From assembly GCA_027625915.1 (NCBI GenBank), contig JANTQA010000060.1, forward strand, positions 6,076,001 through 6,140,000: DNA of 64,000 nucleotides. Direction: 5' to 3'. The notes under the pieces are model-generated. The model was not told where the DNA came from. It ran no database searches and saw nothing but the letters and a program-made list of their open reading frames with translations. Positions within the stretch are counted from its first letter, which is position 1; every line of letters begins with the position of its first letter. Made by a program: the position numbers and the translations under genes. Source of the stretch: Anaeramoeba flamelloides. Taxonomy: Eukaryota > Metamonada > Anaeramoebidae. Below, in pieces: positions 22,497-33,112 of the stretch.

Positions 22497-25400
22497 TAAA
22501 ATGATTGTAAATGTCGAACAAAAAGGAAATAAAAAATGAAAAATAATTCTAGGTTTTTCATTAATAATTCATTTTATAGTTATTAGATATGTGTGGGTGT
22601 AGTTAATTAGTAATAAACTAATTCACAATTATAAAGGAGAAGAAATCTTTTTTATTTCATACTTGTCTTTGAATAAAATATCAGAATTTTTTTTTTACTT
22701 CTTTTTCCTTTTTATTTATCTACAATTAAATTCCAAGAAAGAGAATGGTCTTATAATATCTCTATTTGTTGGTTTCGCTTTTTATTTACTCAGTATATTA
22801 GGTAAACTAAGTATTCTAAATGAAATGGATAATTGGCTAATACAATAAAGAAAATCATGTGAAATTAGTTACCTTGAAAAATTTAAATAATAAATGAATC
22901 AAAATATATGAATTTGTCAATATTTTTGAAGTTAACTTTTATGATTATAAAATGAAATTTTATTCAAGACCAATTGATTTTTTTAATGAAATATTGTGAA
23001 ATATCTTTGAAATAGTCAATACTGATAGATTCAAATAATAGTTTGACTAATTTTTACTTCATTTTTCATTTTGGAAAATTTTAACCTTCAATTTTGTATA
23101 AATTTTTTTATTGGTTTAAATGTAAAGTAACTTTGAAAAATTATTCGAGTTTCAAAATATTGCTTGTTAATAACCTTTTTAAAAGTAGAGTTCTAATTTT
23201 TTTAAAATGGAACAAGGAAATAAAATTTTTTGGAAATTTTTTAGAATTTAACTGGATATGTTACAAGGAAATTTTAAGGTAATTTTTATTGAAAATTTCA
23301 AATATTAAATAAAATATTTAATGAACAAAAATTAAAATAAATAAAAAAAAACGATATATTTGTTTTTTTTTATTATTTAATCTGAGCAAGGAAAAATAGT
23401 TTGTTTTTAATATAAAAAAAGCAATATTTTTTTCTGATTAATATTTTTTGAAATCTAGCTTATGAATTAATTCAATTAACCACTGGGATAATATTTTTTA
23501 AGAATAAAAACACTCTCAACTTTTGATTATAAATAATATTTTTTGAAATTATTGTCCACTTTTTTATTTTTTTTTGAAAAAAATTTGGGTTGATAAAATT
23601 TTGAAATCAAAGAATAAGTTAATATATTAAATTAGAATATTTTCCCCGAGAGTTTATCTGTTATAAATCACTATTTTTGTATTTTTACCGTTTAAAAATT
23701 AAAAAAACATTTGAAGACCAAATTGGCGGTTTTGGGAAAATACAATTTCCCTAATTAAGAATTTGTTTTTTGTAAATGAGTTAAAATAAGAGATTGTATA
23801 TAAAAATATAGAGAATTTCAACTTTGAATTCAATGATTTTGGCAAAAAATGTTTTCAAGAAAAAGTTAAATGGAAACTGTATTTATTTTAATTTTTTGAT
23901 TTAGTTTTTTTAATTTTTTTAATTTTTGTAATGGAAGATATTTGATTAGTTTTCAATTTTTAGTGTTTTTTGGGTCTTCTGAGGGCATACAACTTAAAAA
24001 ATAAAAAATTAAATTACTAATTAAATAAAATAATTCGACTAATAATACATTTAAAGGTAGATAAATAATGAATTTTTGACTTTCAAGAGCTGAAAATATA
24101 ATCATATTTTTCTTAATTTGAAAGAATTGGAAAAACGATTGATTTTCAAATCTATTCTTTCTAAACTTATAAAAAAGCAACTTTAGATTTTTTTTAAATT
24201 TTTTTTTACTTAAAATATCATACATTTTTAACATAACCAAAAAAATATTATTGAAAATAAAGGTACATTTATTATATTATAATACATAAAAAAAAATACC
24301 TTTTTTCAACTCGAAAGTTATAACAAGTATAGACTCCAGTAATAAACAAACACCAATAAAAAATCAGATACGTATGGTTTACAAAATAAATGGAGAAAAG
24401 GATTGACTCTTCATTTTCCTTATATTTCTTTTTCAAATAGATTTTCCAAAGAAATAGGGTTTAATTAGTGATCAATATTTGAAAAAAAAAGCGAAATTAA
24501 TATCAGGATTAAATATTTTTTCATTAATTAACCAAATATAAGTTTGAAAAATGAATCAAAACTCTTAATTATCAAGTTAAAATACTACTCCCCAGCCATA
24601 AAATGAAAATTCTGAAGATATATAAATTGATCATCTTTATGAGAATTTTTTTTAGTAATTCAAACATAAAATGGTTTTGAAAATTTATAATAAAGTATAA
24701 ATTTTAACTATAAGATTAATATTGTTGTTTTCCAAATTTCCTGTTTTTGATATTGGTAAAATAAACATAAAAAACATATACAACTGTCCCAACTCTACTA
24801 TGGAAAGTTGTTAGACATACAATTGTTTTTCTTATGAAATTTCATCATCTGTATTAAACTTTAATTTCGAGATGAAAAGTTAGGATAAATGATATTTTTA
24901 ATACGAGAGGCCTTAAAAAGAAGTTATCCATTTCAGATTTTGGATATTGATAAACAAATTCATTAAAATAATTACATACATTCGAGTTTTAACTTTCAAA
25001 ATAATAAAAAAATTAAGTACAAACCAATATAAAAATAAGGCACAAATAATACTTCAAAGTTTATTTTCTTTTGTAATTTAATTTTTTTCTATAGGCTTTA
25101 CAGAAAAAATGTATAAATAATTGAACAGAAATTTATAATTTTAAACTGGGTTATTTAATAAAAAGTGAATTTTCAATTTCATAACAGAAAATTTTATTTT
25201 AGTTGATCTGTTGATTTTCTATTATTAACATTACTTAAAATTAATATTTGTTGATCAATAACTTTTTTTTTTCTTTTTTTTTCTCATCAGCCTACTCACC
25301 GCCATGTATTTCATATAATTTTTTTTTTTGGGAACTTAATATTATCGAGTGATATTTTTCTCTTAAATATTGGTCCATGTATTTTTTTGTTTTTTCAAAT

Positions 25401-26579
25401 AAATCGACTTGACAAATGGGCATTTTTTAAATAGTCATCACAATAAATCTATATGTCTTATAAATGTTTGCTGTTAATTAGAATATCAGTAAATAATTTT
25501 GTGTTCAAGTTCAATAATTCTAATATTCATTACATTTACCAACAACTTAAATAGATATTACCATCTAATTGAAAAAAAAATCAAATAATTTTTCAACTTA
25601 AAGTTTCAAGCATCAAAAGAAGAAAAGAAAAGAAAATATTGATCATTTTTTATGGTTATGTTCTTCCTCTAAAAAAAAACAATAGATTAATCTTTTTTAA
25701 ACAATTTGAAAAAATAAATCCCAAAGAAGTAATTTTGTTTCAAAAAAGTTTGGAATTATATGGTTAAATTTAAAAAAAATTAACAATTTTTAATTCTCTG
25801 ATCATTTTTTGCAAATTTTTTTTCCTCGGTTCTTAATATTGAATTTTATTGATTTAAATCTTTAACAAATTAATAAATAATAAAACTTTTACATGGGCTT
25901 TGAAATGAAGTATCTTGAAAGAATAGATCAAAGAAATATAAAATGGAAATTGTACCAAAAATTTAATTAATACTTTTTGAATACTGTCATTTTCCAATTA
26001 ATAAATCAAAATTAATATTTCAATTTTCAAAATGAAAATTAATGATTACTGTTACAATCAATTTAGAACAGTAAAAATTTTTTCAAGAGTCCAACTAAGG
26101 AAGTTTATTTTATTGTCAAAAAATATTGTTTCCAAAAGATGTTGTTAAGATCTATAGATGTTTTTCAACTTTAAAAGTAGAAAAAAATTTTGGAATGTGA
26201 ACTAAAAATTTTCATTTTTTAATGGGAATATAATAGTAGAATTTAACTTATTAAGTAACCTTTCTAAACACCTGTTAAATTGATTGAAATCCAGAAAAAG
26301 AATGTCAATTTAAGTGCACCTCAAGTGGAATTAATCTTTTTTCAACATTAATAAAAATAATTTCACTTTTTCAATTATTAAACCAATTCACTAAACCCAA
26401 ATTATTTTTGTACTCATGTGACACCCCACAATAAAAGTCACATTTGTTTGACAAAACTAATACAATTTGTGAAATTATCAAGCCAATTTTCCACTTTAAT
26501 AAGATTTTTCTTCAAATAAATTTACCTTTTATTCAATCTTGAACTTTTCATTTTTTACAAAAAGACAAGTTCACCAACA
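22497..26579. other. Intergenic region, 4.1 kb, between two divergently transcribed genes
   Basis: Separates the starts of the RCC1/U-box gene (minus) and the G-gamma gene (plus), so it should hold both promoters. A segment at about 22730-22850 resembles 42990-43140 and 43190-43320 (shared TCTCTATTT.TT and TAACTAAGA.TCCTA-like blocks), so it is probably a decayed dispersed repeat. I see no other gene or RNA. Confidence 0.65.
26416..26443. promoter_or_regulatory. Possible upstream element: ATGTGAC inverted repeat before the G-gamma gene
   Basis: A perfect 7-base inverted repeat, ATGTGAC at 26416-26422 and GTCACAT at 26437-26443, separated by 14 bases that include a CACCCCAC stretch. It lies about 140 bases upstream of the G-gamma start codon. 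Its position and relative G+C-richness suggest a protein-binding site, but this is inference only. Confidence 0.3.
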
Positions 26580-26957
26580 ATGACAGAAGAAGAATTGAAA
26601 ATGTATGAAAAAAAGATCAAGAAAGTACAAGGTCAATTAAATGAAAATAAAGAAAATGTTGGCGAAGATGCTTCTCAAAGGTTCTTTTTTTTCGATTTGA
26701 TTTTTCTTTTTTTTTTTTGTTTTTTTTTTTTTTTTTCGTTTTTCATTTATTAATTATTCTTTTTTCCCAAACTTTTTTTTTTTTTATTTTTTTAATCCTC
26801 TTTTTCTTAATTTTAACCACCAAAATTTAATCTAAAAAAAAGTATTATCAACTACACCAATTCTGTCGAAGATCCGCTTTCTCCAAATTTTGATCAAGAC
26901 AAAAATCCATGGACAAAACAACCAAAGAAAAGCGGTAGTAAATGTGAGATCCTCTAA
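26580..26957 (+). CDS. Heterotrimeric G-protein gamma subunit (two exons, 71 residues)
   Basis: Exon 1 is 26580-26680 and exon 2 is 26843-26957. The 162-bp intron has donor GTTCTT and acceptor AAAAAAAAG, and the split codon is AG/T. The spliced product begins MTEEELKMYEKKIKKVQ, a short helix able to form the coiled coil with a G-beta subunit. It then has INYTNSVEDPLSPNFDQDKN, which matches the family's conserved DP(L)...P...NPW pattern (DPLLTPVP..ENPF in animals). It ends in Cys-Glu-Ile-Leu, a CaaL box expected to receive a geranylgeranyl lipid that holds G-beta-gamma on the membrane. The length (71) matches the usual 65-75. It is the only plus-strand gene in the window and is too short and split to show as a long open frame. 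Confidence 0.82.
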
Positions 26958-28067
26958 AAAAAGAGAATAAAGAATAAAGAACCTTTTGTTTCTTTTTAGC
27001 CTTGCATCAATTATACCACTATTCTTTTTCCTATCACAAAAAATTTTTTTTTCTTTTACATTTTTTAATTCTTTTTATCTTATTTTGTCCAAGTTTCTTT
27101 TTTTGTTTTTTAATCAACAAAATTAAAAAGAAAAAAAATGTTAAAAAACCATTGTTTCGATTGGTTATCTTTATTAATAAAAAAAAAAAAAAAAAAAAAC
27201 ACCAACACACCACTATCTTTTTTTTTCTAATACTTGGGATTATTCTTTTATTTTTTGTGAAAGTAACAATTTTTTCCTTTTTCTTTTTTTTTTTTTTTTT
27301 TTTTTTCTTTTTTTCTTTTTTACGAGTCTCCTTAAATTCAACCAAAGAAACATTTTGAATTGAAATTGTTTTCTATTGGCCAAGTGACGAATTTTATGTG
27401 GCTCATAATTCTCTTACTTTTGGTAAAAAAATTTTTTTGCAATAAACGATGTAAATGGAAGTAAATAGGTAATTAAACGATCCATAATCAGCCATTTTGA
27501 AAAACTAGATTTCTTTTGCATTACTGTTCCTTCAAAACACAAACACCCAACAAACTGGTTTGGACCAACACAACACATTCCCAAAAAAAATCTCCAAACC
27601 ATTTGTTGATACTAAACTCAGAAAATTAATTGTTTATTTTTATTGTTTGTTGAAAAAACACACCAACTATGAATTGTCCTATATACTAAACATAAAAATT
27701 GCGTTTTTTTCATCTGTTTAATTCAAATGATTCATGATCGAAAACAAGAAGATAAATCTCTTTTTTTTAAAACAAGAATACAAAATATAACCAAAATCCA
27801 TTTTTTATAAAGACAAGGAGATCATAAACGAGATAACCTACAAGTAGCTAATTACAGTCTGCCAAATAGTTATTTTTTTACAATCCAAATTAATTCACTT
27901 TTTAATTAACAAAGATGGTATTTGTGATTAAATTAAAAAGTTGAGATGGTATTTTTTTTACCATTTTCAAATTTTTAAATCCAAGATATAAAACGATCCT
28001 TAAAAATTCATATTTCTGCAAGTTAATAAAGTTTTTATGAGTTCAAGTTTTTCCTGGATCATGTTTT

Positions 28068-28140
28068 GTTTCTTCACAAGTGTAAATATGGAATGTTGTA
28101 TAAAATAGAGTTTTTACACTTGTGTTGAGGTAGGAGAAAC
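28068..28140. repeat. Short hairpin
   Basis: CACAAGTGTAAA at 28075-28086 and TTTACACTTGTG at 28113-28124 are perfect complements. Weaker pairing of GTTTCTTC with GAGAAAC extends the stem outward. The loop is 26 bases. I see no second copy. Confidence 0.6.
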
Positions 28141-29012
28141 AATAATTAAAAAAATTTTAGCTTTTTTGAAATCTTCATTTTTCACAAATTAGGTAATCTA
28201 TTTAAATTTTCGAGCATGTTTTCATATATATTTACGGTTTAAAGTTCCCATAAAATGAAAAAAAGATTAACTTGTTTAAGGTATAAATGCATACAATTTT
28301 GGTTTTTAATTGATCCGATTGGATCAAGTGATGTGATATATGATTTCTATAAAAAATTTACTTTTAAAAACATGTTTAAGAAATCATAATTTGGAAAGGA
28401 AAGTATAATAAGTTTAGTAGAAATTTAATAATAAATAAGGAGAAAAATTAGTTGAAGACTGAAACTGATTATTATACTTTTTTTAAAAAAAAGCAAAGAT
28501 CAAGAATTACTTATATTAAAATAAATAAGGTTGAAAATAATTGAAGGGTTTTCAGGTGATATTAATGATTTTGAAAGAAACAATTAATAATAATAATAAA
28601 GAAGGAAATAAATAATACAAGTGTTCAGGTGTAAAAATAATTTCTAAAAAAGTATATTGGATTTCTTTTAAAATATAAATAGGTAAATTAATCTGAAAAA
28701 AAAAAAAAAAAAAAAAAAAAAAAACACCCAAAAATTTGGAAATATCTAAAATCAAAAATAGGCAAAATAAAACTCATATTATTATATTTTTCCAAATTAA
28801 TATAAAGCCACATTTAAAAAATCCAGTATTAATATTTTGATCAGTAATCATTATTATCCAAATAACAGTAAAAAATGTACAACAAACAATTAAAAACCAG
28901 TGTGTCCTAAAATGATGAAATAGTATAGAACTAAAAAAAAAAAATATTATTAAATTTGTTGAAATTTCACCAACAATTTTGGATCAATAAAATGCTGAAA
29001 TATTATTAACTA

Positions 29013-29209
29013 CAGCCAGTTCCACTTTTAAGACACAAATTTTTAACAAAAAATAAAGATACAAAAAACCCACTAATTAAAATACATATTTTGGATTTTT
29101 TTTTTAAACATATTATTTTGCTAGAATTTGAATTTTGTTCCTTAATTTGAGGCATTTATTGTATCTTAAATTTCTTTGAAAGTTGGTGTCTGAAAAGAGG
29201 AAATGACTA
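29013..29209. repeat. M1 MITE, copy 3, inserted in an M5 element
   Basis: 197 bp between TA at 29011-29012 and TA at 29210-29211. The left end is CAGCCAGTTCCACTTTTAAG; the right end is worn. The empty site in the 48046 copy reads ...ATCAACTCATTATGTGG, which matches the two flanks here once the block is left out. Confidence 0.85.
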
Positions 29210-29264
29210 TAATTTTATGTGTTTTTTTTATTCAACAAACTCAGCACTGACCTTCTACCAACTA

Positions 29265-29825
29265 AACTCCATTTCACTCAAAGTTTACCCAGCCAAAAAT
29301 GAAAAAGTCGCTTTATTTTTAAGAATATACTAAATTTAGATTGTTTAGAAATATGAGAAATAATAAACTTCATATAAGAGTCGATAATTATAAAAGAAAA
29401 CCCTGAACAAACCATAAATTTCAAAAAAAAAAAATGTTAAAAAAATTTTTGGGCCCCTTTTATTAGAACGTCTCGTGCAAAATTCTCAATTTCTTTAGGA
29501 AATTAAAATTGTTGATAATAAGATTTTTTACTTGTAAATGTCTGATTTTTAAAAGAAAATACAAGGCCTAACTTATCTTAATGTTTATTTGGGTTTCCAA
29601 ACATTTTTTTTTTCAAAGTTAATTTTTAAAAAAAAAATAATAACAAAGAAAAGAAAAAAAAAAAAAAAAAGCAAAAAGTCAAAAAAAAACAAATTTTACA
29701 AAATGAGAAAAAATGATTTTGATCTAAAAATTGAAAATTTTAGTTGGATAAGAGTAATAAATTAAACCCCTAGAATGCCTTCCATTTCTTCAATAAAACT
29801 GGGCACCTTTGACTGAAAAAGAGTT
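29265..29825. repeat. M6 MITE inserted in an M5 element
   Basis: 561 bp between TA at 29263-29264 and TA at 29826-29827. Terminal inverted repeats are AACTCCATTTCACTCAAAG and, on the other strand, AACTCTTTTTCAGTCAAAG, continuing to a CCCAG. This is the only copy I see in the window, and its limits come from comparison with the two uninterrupted M5 copies. No transposase is recognisable. Confidence 0.8.
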
Positions 29826-30620
29826 TATATAAAAAAAAATTCAGAGATCAAATGAAACAGATTACATAACTGGTTAAAGAGAAATGAAAACAAAATTCAA
29901 AAAAGATAAAAAATGACATATTTTGTAAAATCAAATATTATTTGAAAATTAAATGTTAAGTGTAGTATTGCTATTATTACAACTATTTAGGATGTGTCAA
30001 AAAAATTGAATTTTTTATTATTATTTCATTATCAAACAAATTTATTTTTGTGAGAGGTTTGCTAGAGTTTGGAAAATAATAATATTTTTTTCCTTGTTTT
30101 TTTATTGATTTAATGGTATTTTGGACAGGTATAATTTAATTAATAATCATTCTAATAAGTGGGATGAGTTATAATTTTAAAAATTTAGATTCATAAAAAA
30201 AAGTGGTTGGTTTCTTAAAAAAAGAAATTATTAAACAACATTTTCCCAAATATTAACAATTAAAAATCTTGTAACGGATTATTTTAATTCTGGTATTTTT
30301 TTCAATGCTATTGAACATTGTGTAAATAGTTAGTATCATGGTGGAGATTTTGAAAATTTCCGTATAATTAGCATAAAAGGAAATACCAACTACCTGTCCA
30401 ACTATCGGAGTACAAAAAAAACTTTTCAATTAAGTTTTTACCTTTTTTATTATTTTTTTAACTCTCTTTTATTCTTGTTTTTCTTTCACTTTTATTTCTT
30501 TTCTTTGTTTTAAAAATAAAAATTGTTACTTACATTGTACATAAAAAAATATCCTATGGGTTATAATCTTACTTACCTGATGACCTTGATAAAAAAACTC
30601 TAAATAAAAATTCAGAAAGG

Positions 30621-31292
30621 TTTAAGGAAGTGCTGTAGAGTGACGTAAAGTTCCGTAGAGTGCCGTCAAGTGCCTAGATTTTCCAGAATTCAAAAAAATA
30701 GAGTAAAATCAAAGATTTAACTCAATTCTTTTAAATTATGGAAAACCTAACGGTGGTTTTTTTGAGGTTTTCTATTTTATTTGGAAAAACTATTGATTTT
30801 CGTTAGGTTTTTTTGAGTTTTCTATTTATTTGTGAAGTGTTCTAGGTTTTTTTGAGGTTTTCTATTTTATTAGTGAAGTTTTCTAGGGTTTTTTTTTTTA
30901 CTTTTTGAAATAAACAGAAAATTTTAATAGATTTTCGTTAGGTTTTTTTTTACTTTTTGAAATAAACAGAAAATTTTAATAAATTTTCGGTTTAAAATAG
31001 AAAACCTCAAAAGCCAAGAACACTTCACAAATAAGCAGAAAACTCAAGAAAACCTAACAGCGCTTATCAATGATCCAAAAGAATAGAGTAAAATCTTTGT
31101 TTTAACTCAATTTTTTTAAATTCTGGAAAAGCTAAAGGCATTTTTTTTAATTTTTAAAATAAAAAAAACCTAACGAAAAGTACTTATCAAGTGCGGTCGA
31201 GTGCCGCCGAGGACCTAGCTTTTCCAGAGTTCAAAGGAATAGAGTAAAATCTTTGATTTTACTCAATTCTTTTAGATTCTCAAAAACCTAAC
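30621..31292. repeat. Hairpin-module cluster R1, copy c
   Basis: The largest R1 cluster. It starts with a short tandem of GTAGAGTG(A/C)CGT-like units. It then alternates TTCCAGAATT modules (about 30680-30748, 31076-31133, 31215-31289), TTTTTGAG(G/T)TTTTCTATTT modules and TTACTTTTTGAAATAAACAG modules. Linkers carry AACGG, CCTAGA or CCTAGC. It ends about 170 bp from the 3' end of the beta-helix gene. Confidence 0.8.
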
Positions 31293-31459
31293 TACAAAAT
31301 AAAAAGTAATTTTGTTGAATCACCTTTCCTAATTAACGATAAAAGAAAATGTGAGTTTTTTATTTATTAGTATTAAAGTTTTTTTTTTTTTTGAATAACT
31401 TGAAATTCTTTAAAAATTAATAACATTTTCAATAAAAATTATTCCTAAACAAAAGCCCA

Positions 31460-33112
31460 TTATTTGTTGGATCTTGAAAAGGCATTTTTTGTATTCATTT
31501 TCCAACTTAAAAACATTAATTTGGTCGACTTTCCATTTTTTTTATAGGAAATAAGAACAAATACGATCAGAAATAGCATCAATACCCCAACAATTATCCC
31601 AGCTGCGATTCCGCCTTTGTTTGTTGTGTCATCGTCATCATCAGCTTTGACCTTATCATCGTCATCGCCATCATCATCATCATCACCATTGTTACCGCCG
31701 TCGCTATCGTCTTGATTTGGGTCGTAGGCAAATGCGCCAAGGTCCAAATCATTCTTCCTAGCAAGGGATTGTAAGTGTTCAACATATTGGTTAGTGATTT
31801 GATGATCTGATGTAAATCCAGAGGCAAGGCCAGTGGCTGCACCGATACAGGAACAATTTTCCTTGAGAAAATAATTGGATGAGCCAACATCAACAAAGCA
31901 ATCCGTGGCTTCTGTGATTGTTCCTTCGTCTGTGATCTGGCCATTGAAGCTACTTTGACTGTTAAAGGTGTTGACATACCCCTCTGTGATATGGTTATTC
32001 TTCATGTTTAAGATCCCGTTGGAATTTAATAAAGACAGTTTCTTTTGTGATTCGTAAACAATATTATTGCGCATATCACAGGTTTCGTCGTTTGTTGACA
32101 AGTTCAATAAATTGGTTTTCACTGAGCGTGTGGATACAATGGTATTATAATAAAGATAAAGAGTGCCCTTTCGGTATTTGGTTTCAGTTCCAGAGTCTCC
32201 ACCATAATGGATCATTTGCTGGTTACCGTCATCAGTTGTTTCTCGCAAAACATTGCCATACACATAGGTTTTCCCATAGACGTCCATGGCGGTGATCGTT
32301 TCATCGCCACAGTCCACCAAGTCAAGCTGCCTATTACCATTCTCGATCCAGTTGTATCTGATCACGATCCCCGCTGATCGATCTTTTAAATTGTTCCCAT
32401 CCGCACCTTCCCTGAGCGCGCCAAATCTGTTGTATTGATAAACGATCCCCAGAGCGCTTGTGTAGGTGTTGTGCTCATAATAGGAGCCCACATTGCCATT
32501 GCCCCAAATGTAGCAATATTGAATTGTGATCCTTTCCGTCAGCCCACCATTAATACCAATAAAGATCCCGTTCCCATTGTCGGTGACTTCGAGATTATCC
32601 AAAACAATGTCCTTTGCCTTTTCAATATAGACTCCCGCAGCATTGTCTGCATACGCTTCCGTGCCCCCATCGCAATTAGTAAAAGTGTAACTCTTGTGCG
32701 CCTTCTCAAGCCGCAAATTGGAGACCTTGATGTGCTCTGGGGTGCTGTCGGCAGGTTTGTTTGATCCGCCAATTTTGATTAACCCCCTTGGCTCATTCCA
32801 ATAATCAACATCGGGGACAACAACAGCATCCTCCCCAGTGATTGTTGGCTTCACACCATCACTATTTGGAACACCCTCAACGATGATCGGGTCGTCGGCT
32901 GTACCAGACCTTGCAATTATAAATTTTTCGGCATATGGCGTGTCGCGGTAATGAATACGAACACGATCTCCTGCCTCCAAAGTCGTCCAGGGAACAGCAC
33001 CAATTGTTGTGTATTCCTGAGATGGTCCAACATTATAATCAACACAAAAACAAAATGGGAGGATGAAAAAAAGAATCAAAAAAAGAAGATTTTTTTTTGT
33101 CATTTGCATCAT
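31460..33112 (-). CDS. Secreted/membrane-anchored right-handed parallel beta-helix protein, polysaccharide-lyase-like (550 residues)
   Basis: Intronless. I start at ATG 33112 (MMQMTKKNLLF) because a signal peptide follows at once and ends near FCFC-VDY; a frame extension upstream of this Met is Lys-rich and unlikely. Residues about 20-450 form a right-handed beta-helix of the kind in bacterial polysaccharide-degrading enzymes, with repeated strand-turn units such as GIFIGINGG, YCYIWGNGNVG and VIRYNWIEN. The motif GNNLKDRSAGIVIRYNWIEN followed by GNRQLDLVD resembles bacterial secreted proteins of this class as I recall them. After it come an Asp-rich stalk (about 455-495), one membrane span (GIIVGVLMLFLIVFVLISY) and a short basic tail, giving a type I surface protein. 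The central part is near half G+C, unlike every neighbour, and lacks introns. Together these suggest acquisition from a bacterium and later addition of a eukaryotic-style anchor. Substrate and catalytic residues are not identifiable by eye. Confidence 0.85.
   Translation of the reverse strand: MMQMTKKNLLFLILFFILPFCFCVDYNVGPSQEYTTIGAVPWTTLEAGDRVRIHYRDTPYAEKFIIARSGTADDPIIVEGVPNSDGVKPTITGEDAVVVPDVDYWNEPRGLIKIGGSNKPADSTPEHIKVSNLRLEKAHKSYTFTNCDGGTEAYADNAAGVYIEKAKDIVLDNLEVTDNGNGIFIGINGGLTERITIQYCYIWGNGNVGSYYEHNTYTSALGIVYQYNRFGALREGADGNNLKDRSAGIVIRYNWIENGNRQLDLVDCGDETITAMDVYGKTYVYGNVLRETTDDGNQQMIHYGGDSGTETKYRKGTLYLYYNTIVSTRSVKTNLLNLSTNDETCDMRNNIVYESQKKLSLLNSNGILNMKNNHITEGYVNTFNSQSSFNGQITDEGTITEATDCFVDVGSSNYFLKENCSCIGAATGLASGFTSDHQITNQYVEHLQSLARKNDLDLGAFAYDPNQDDSDGGNNGDDDDDGDDDDKVKADDDDDTTNKGGIAAGIIVGVLMLFLIVFVLISYKKNGKSTKLMFLSWKMNTKNAFSRSNK

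Larger units (their letters stand above)
28722..30025. repeat. M5 element interrupted by two nested MITEs
   Basis: Left part (CAAAAATTTGGAAATATC... from about 28725) and right part (to about 30025) align with uninterrupted copies of about 540 bp at 48046-48580 and 63312-63860. Relative to those copies, two extra blocks are present, 29013-29209 (M1) and 29265-29825 (M6), each bounded by TA on both sides. The left edge adjoins a poly-A run of about 28 bases. Confidence 0.8.
26958..31459. other. Intergenic region, 4.5 kb, with nested MITEs and an R1 cluster
   Basis: Lies between the 3' ends of the G-gamma gene and the beta-helix gene, which converge. The first 400 bases are homopolymer-rich (A and T runs up to about 24) and produce long but meaningless open frames on both strands. 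A slightly less A+T-rich piece at about 27380-27610 has an open frame without any family resemblance. Elements at 28068, 28722-30025 and 30621-31292 are listed separately. Confidence 0.65.

Noticed and set aside
27002-27358. Open frames of about 100 codons on both strands after the G-gamma gene
   Set aside because: They consist of Phe or Lys homopolymers from T and A runs, overlap on opposite strands and resemble no protein.
30571-30579. ACTTACCTG, matching the 5' end of U1 snRNA
   Set aside because: The following bases show no U1 stem-loops or Sm site. On the other strand it is simply a good splice-donor consensus, and no exon ends there in frame with a neighbouring gene.
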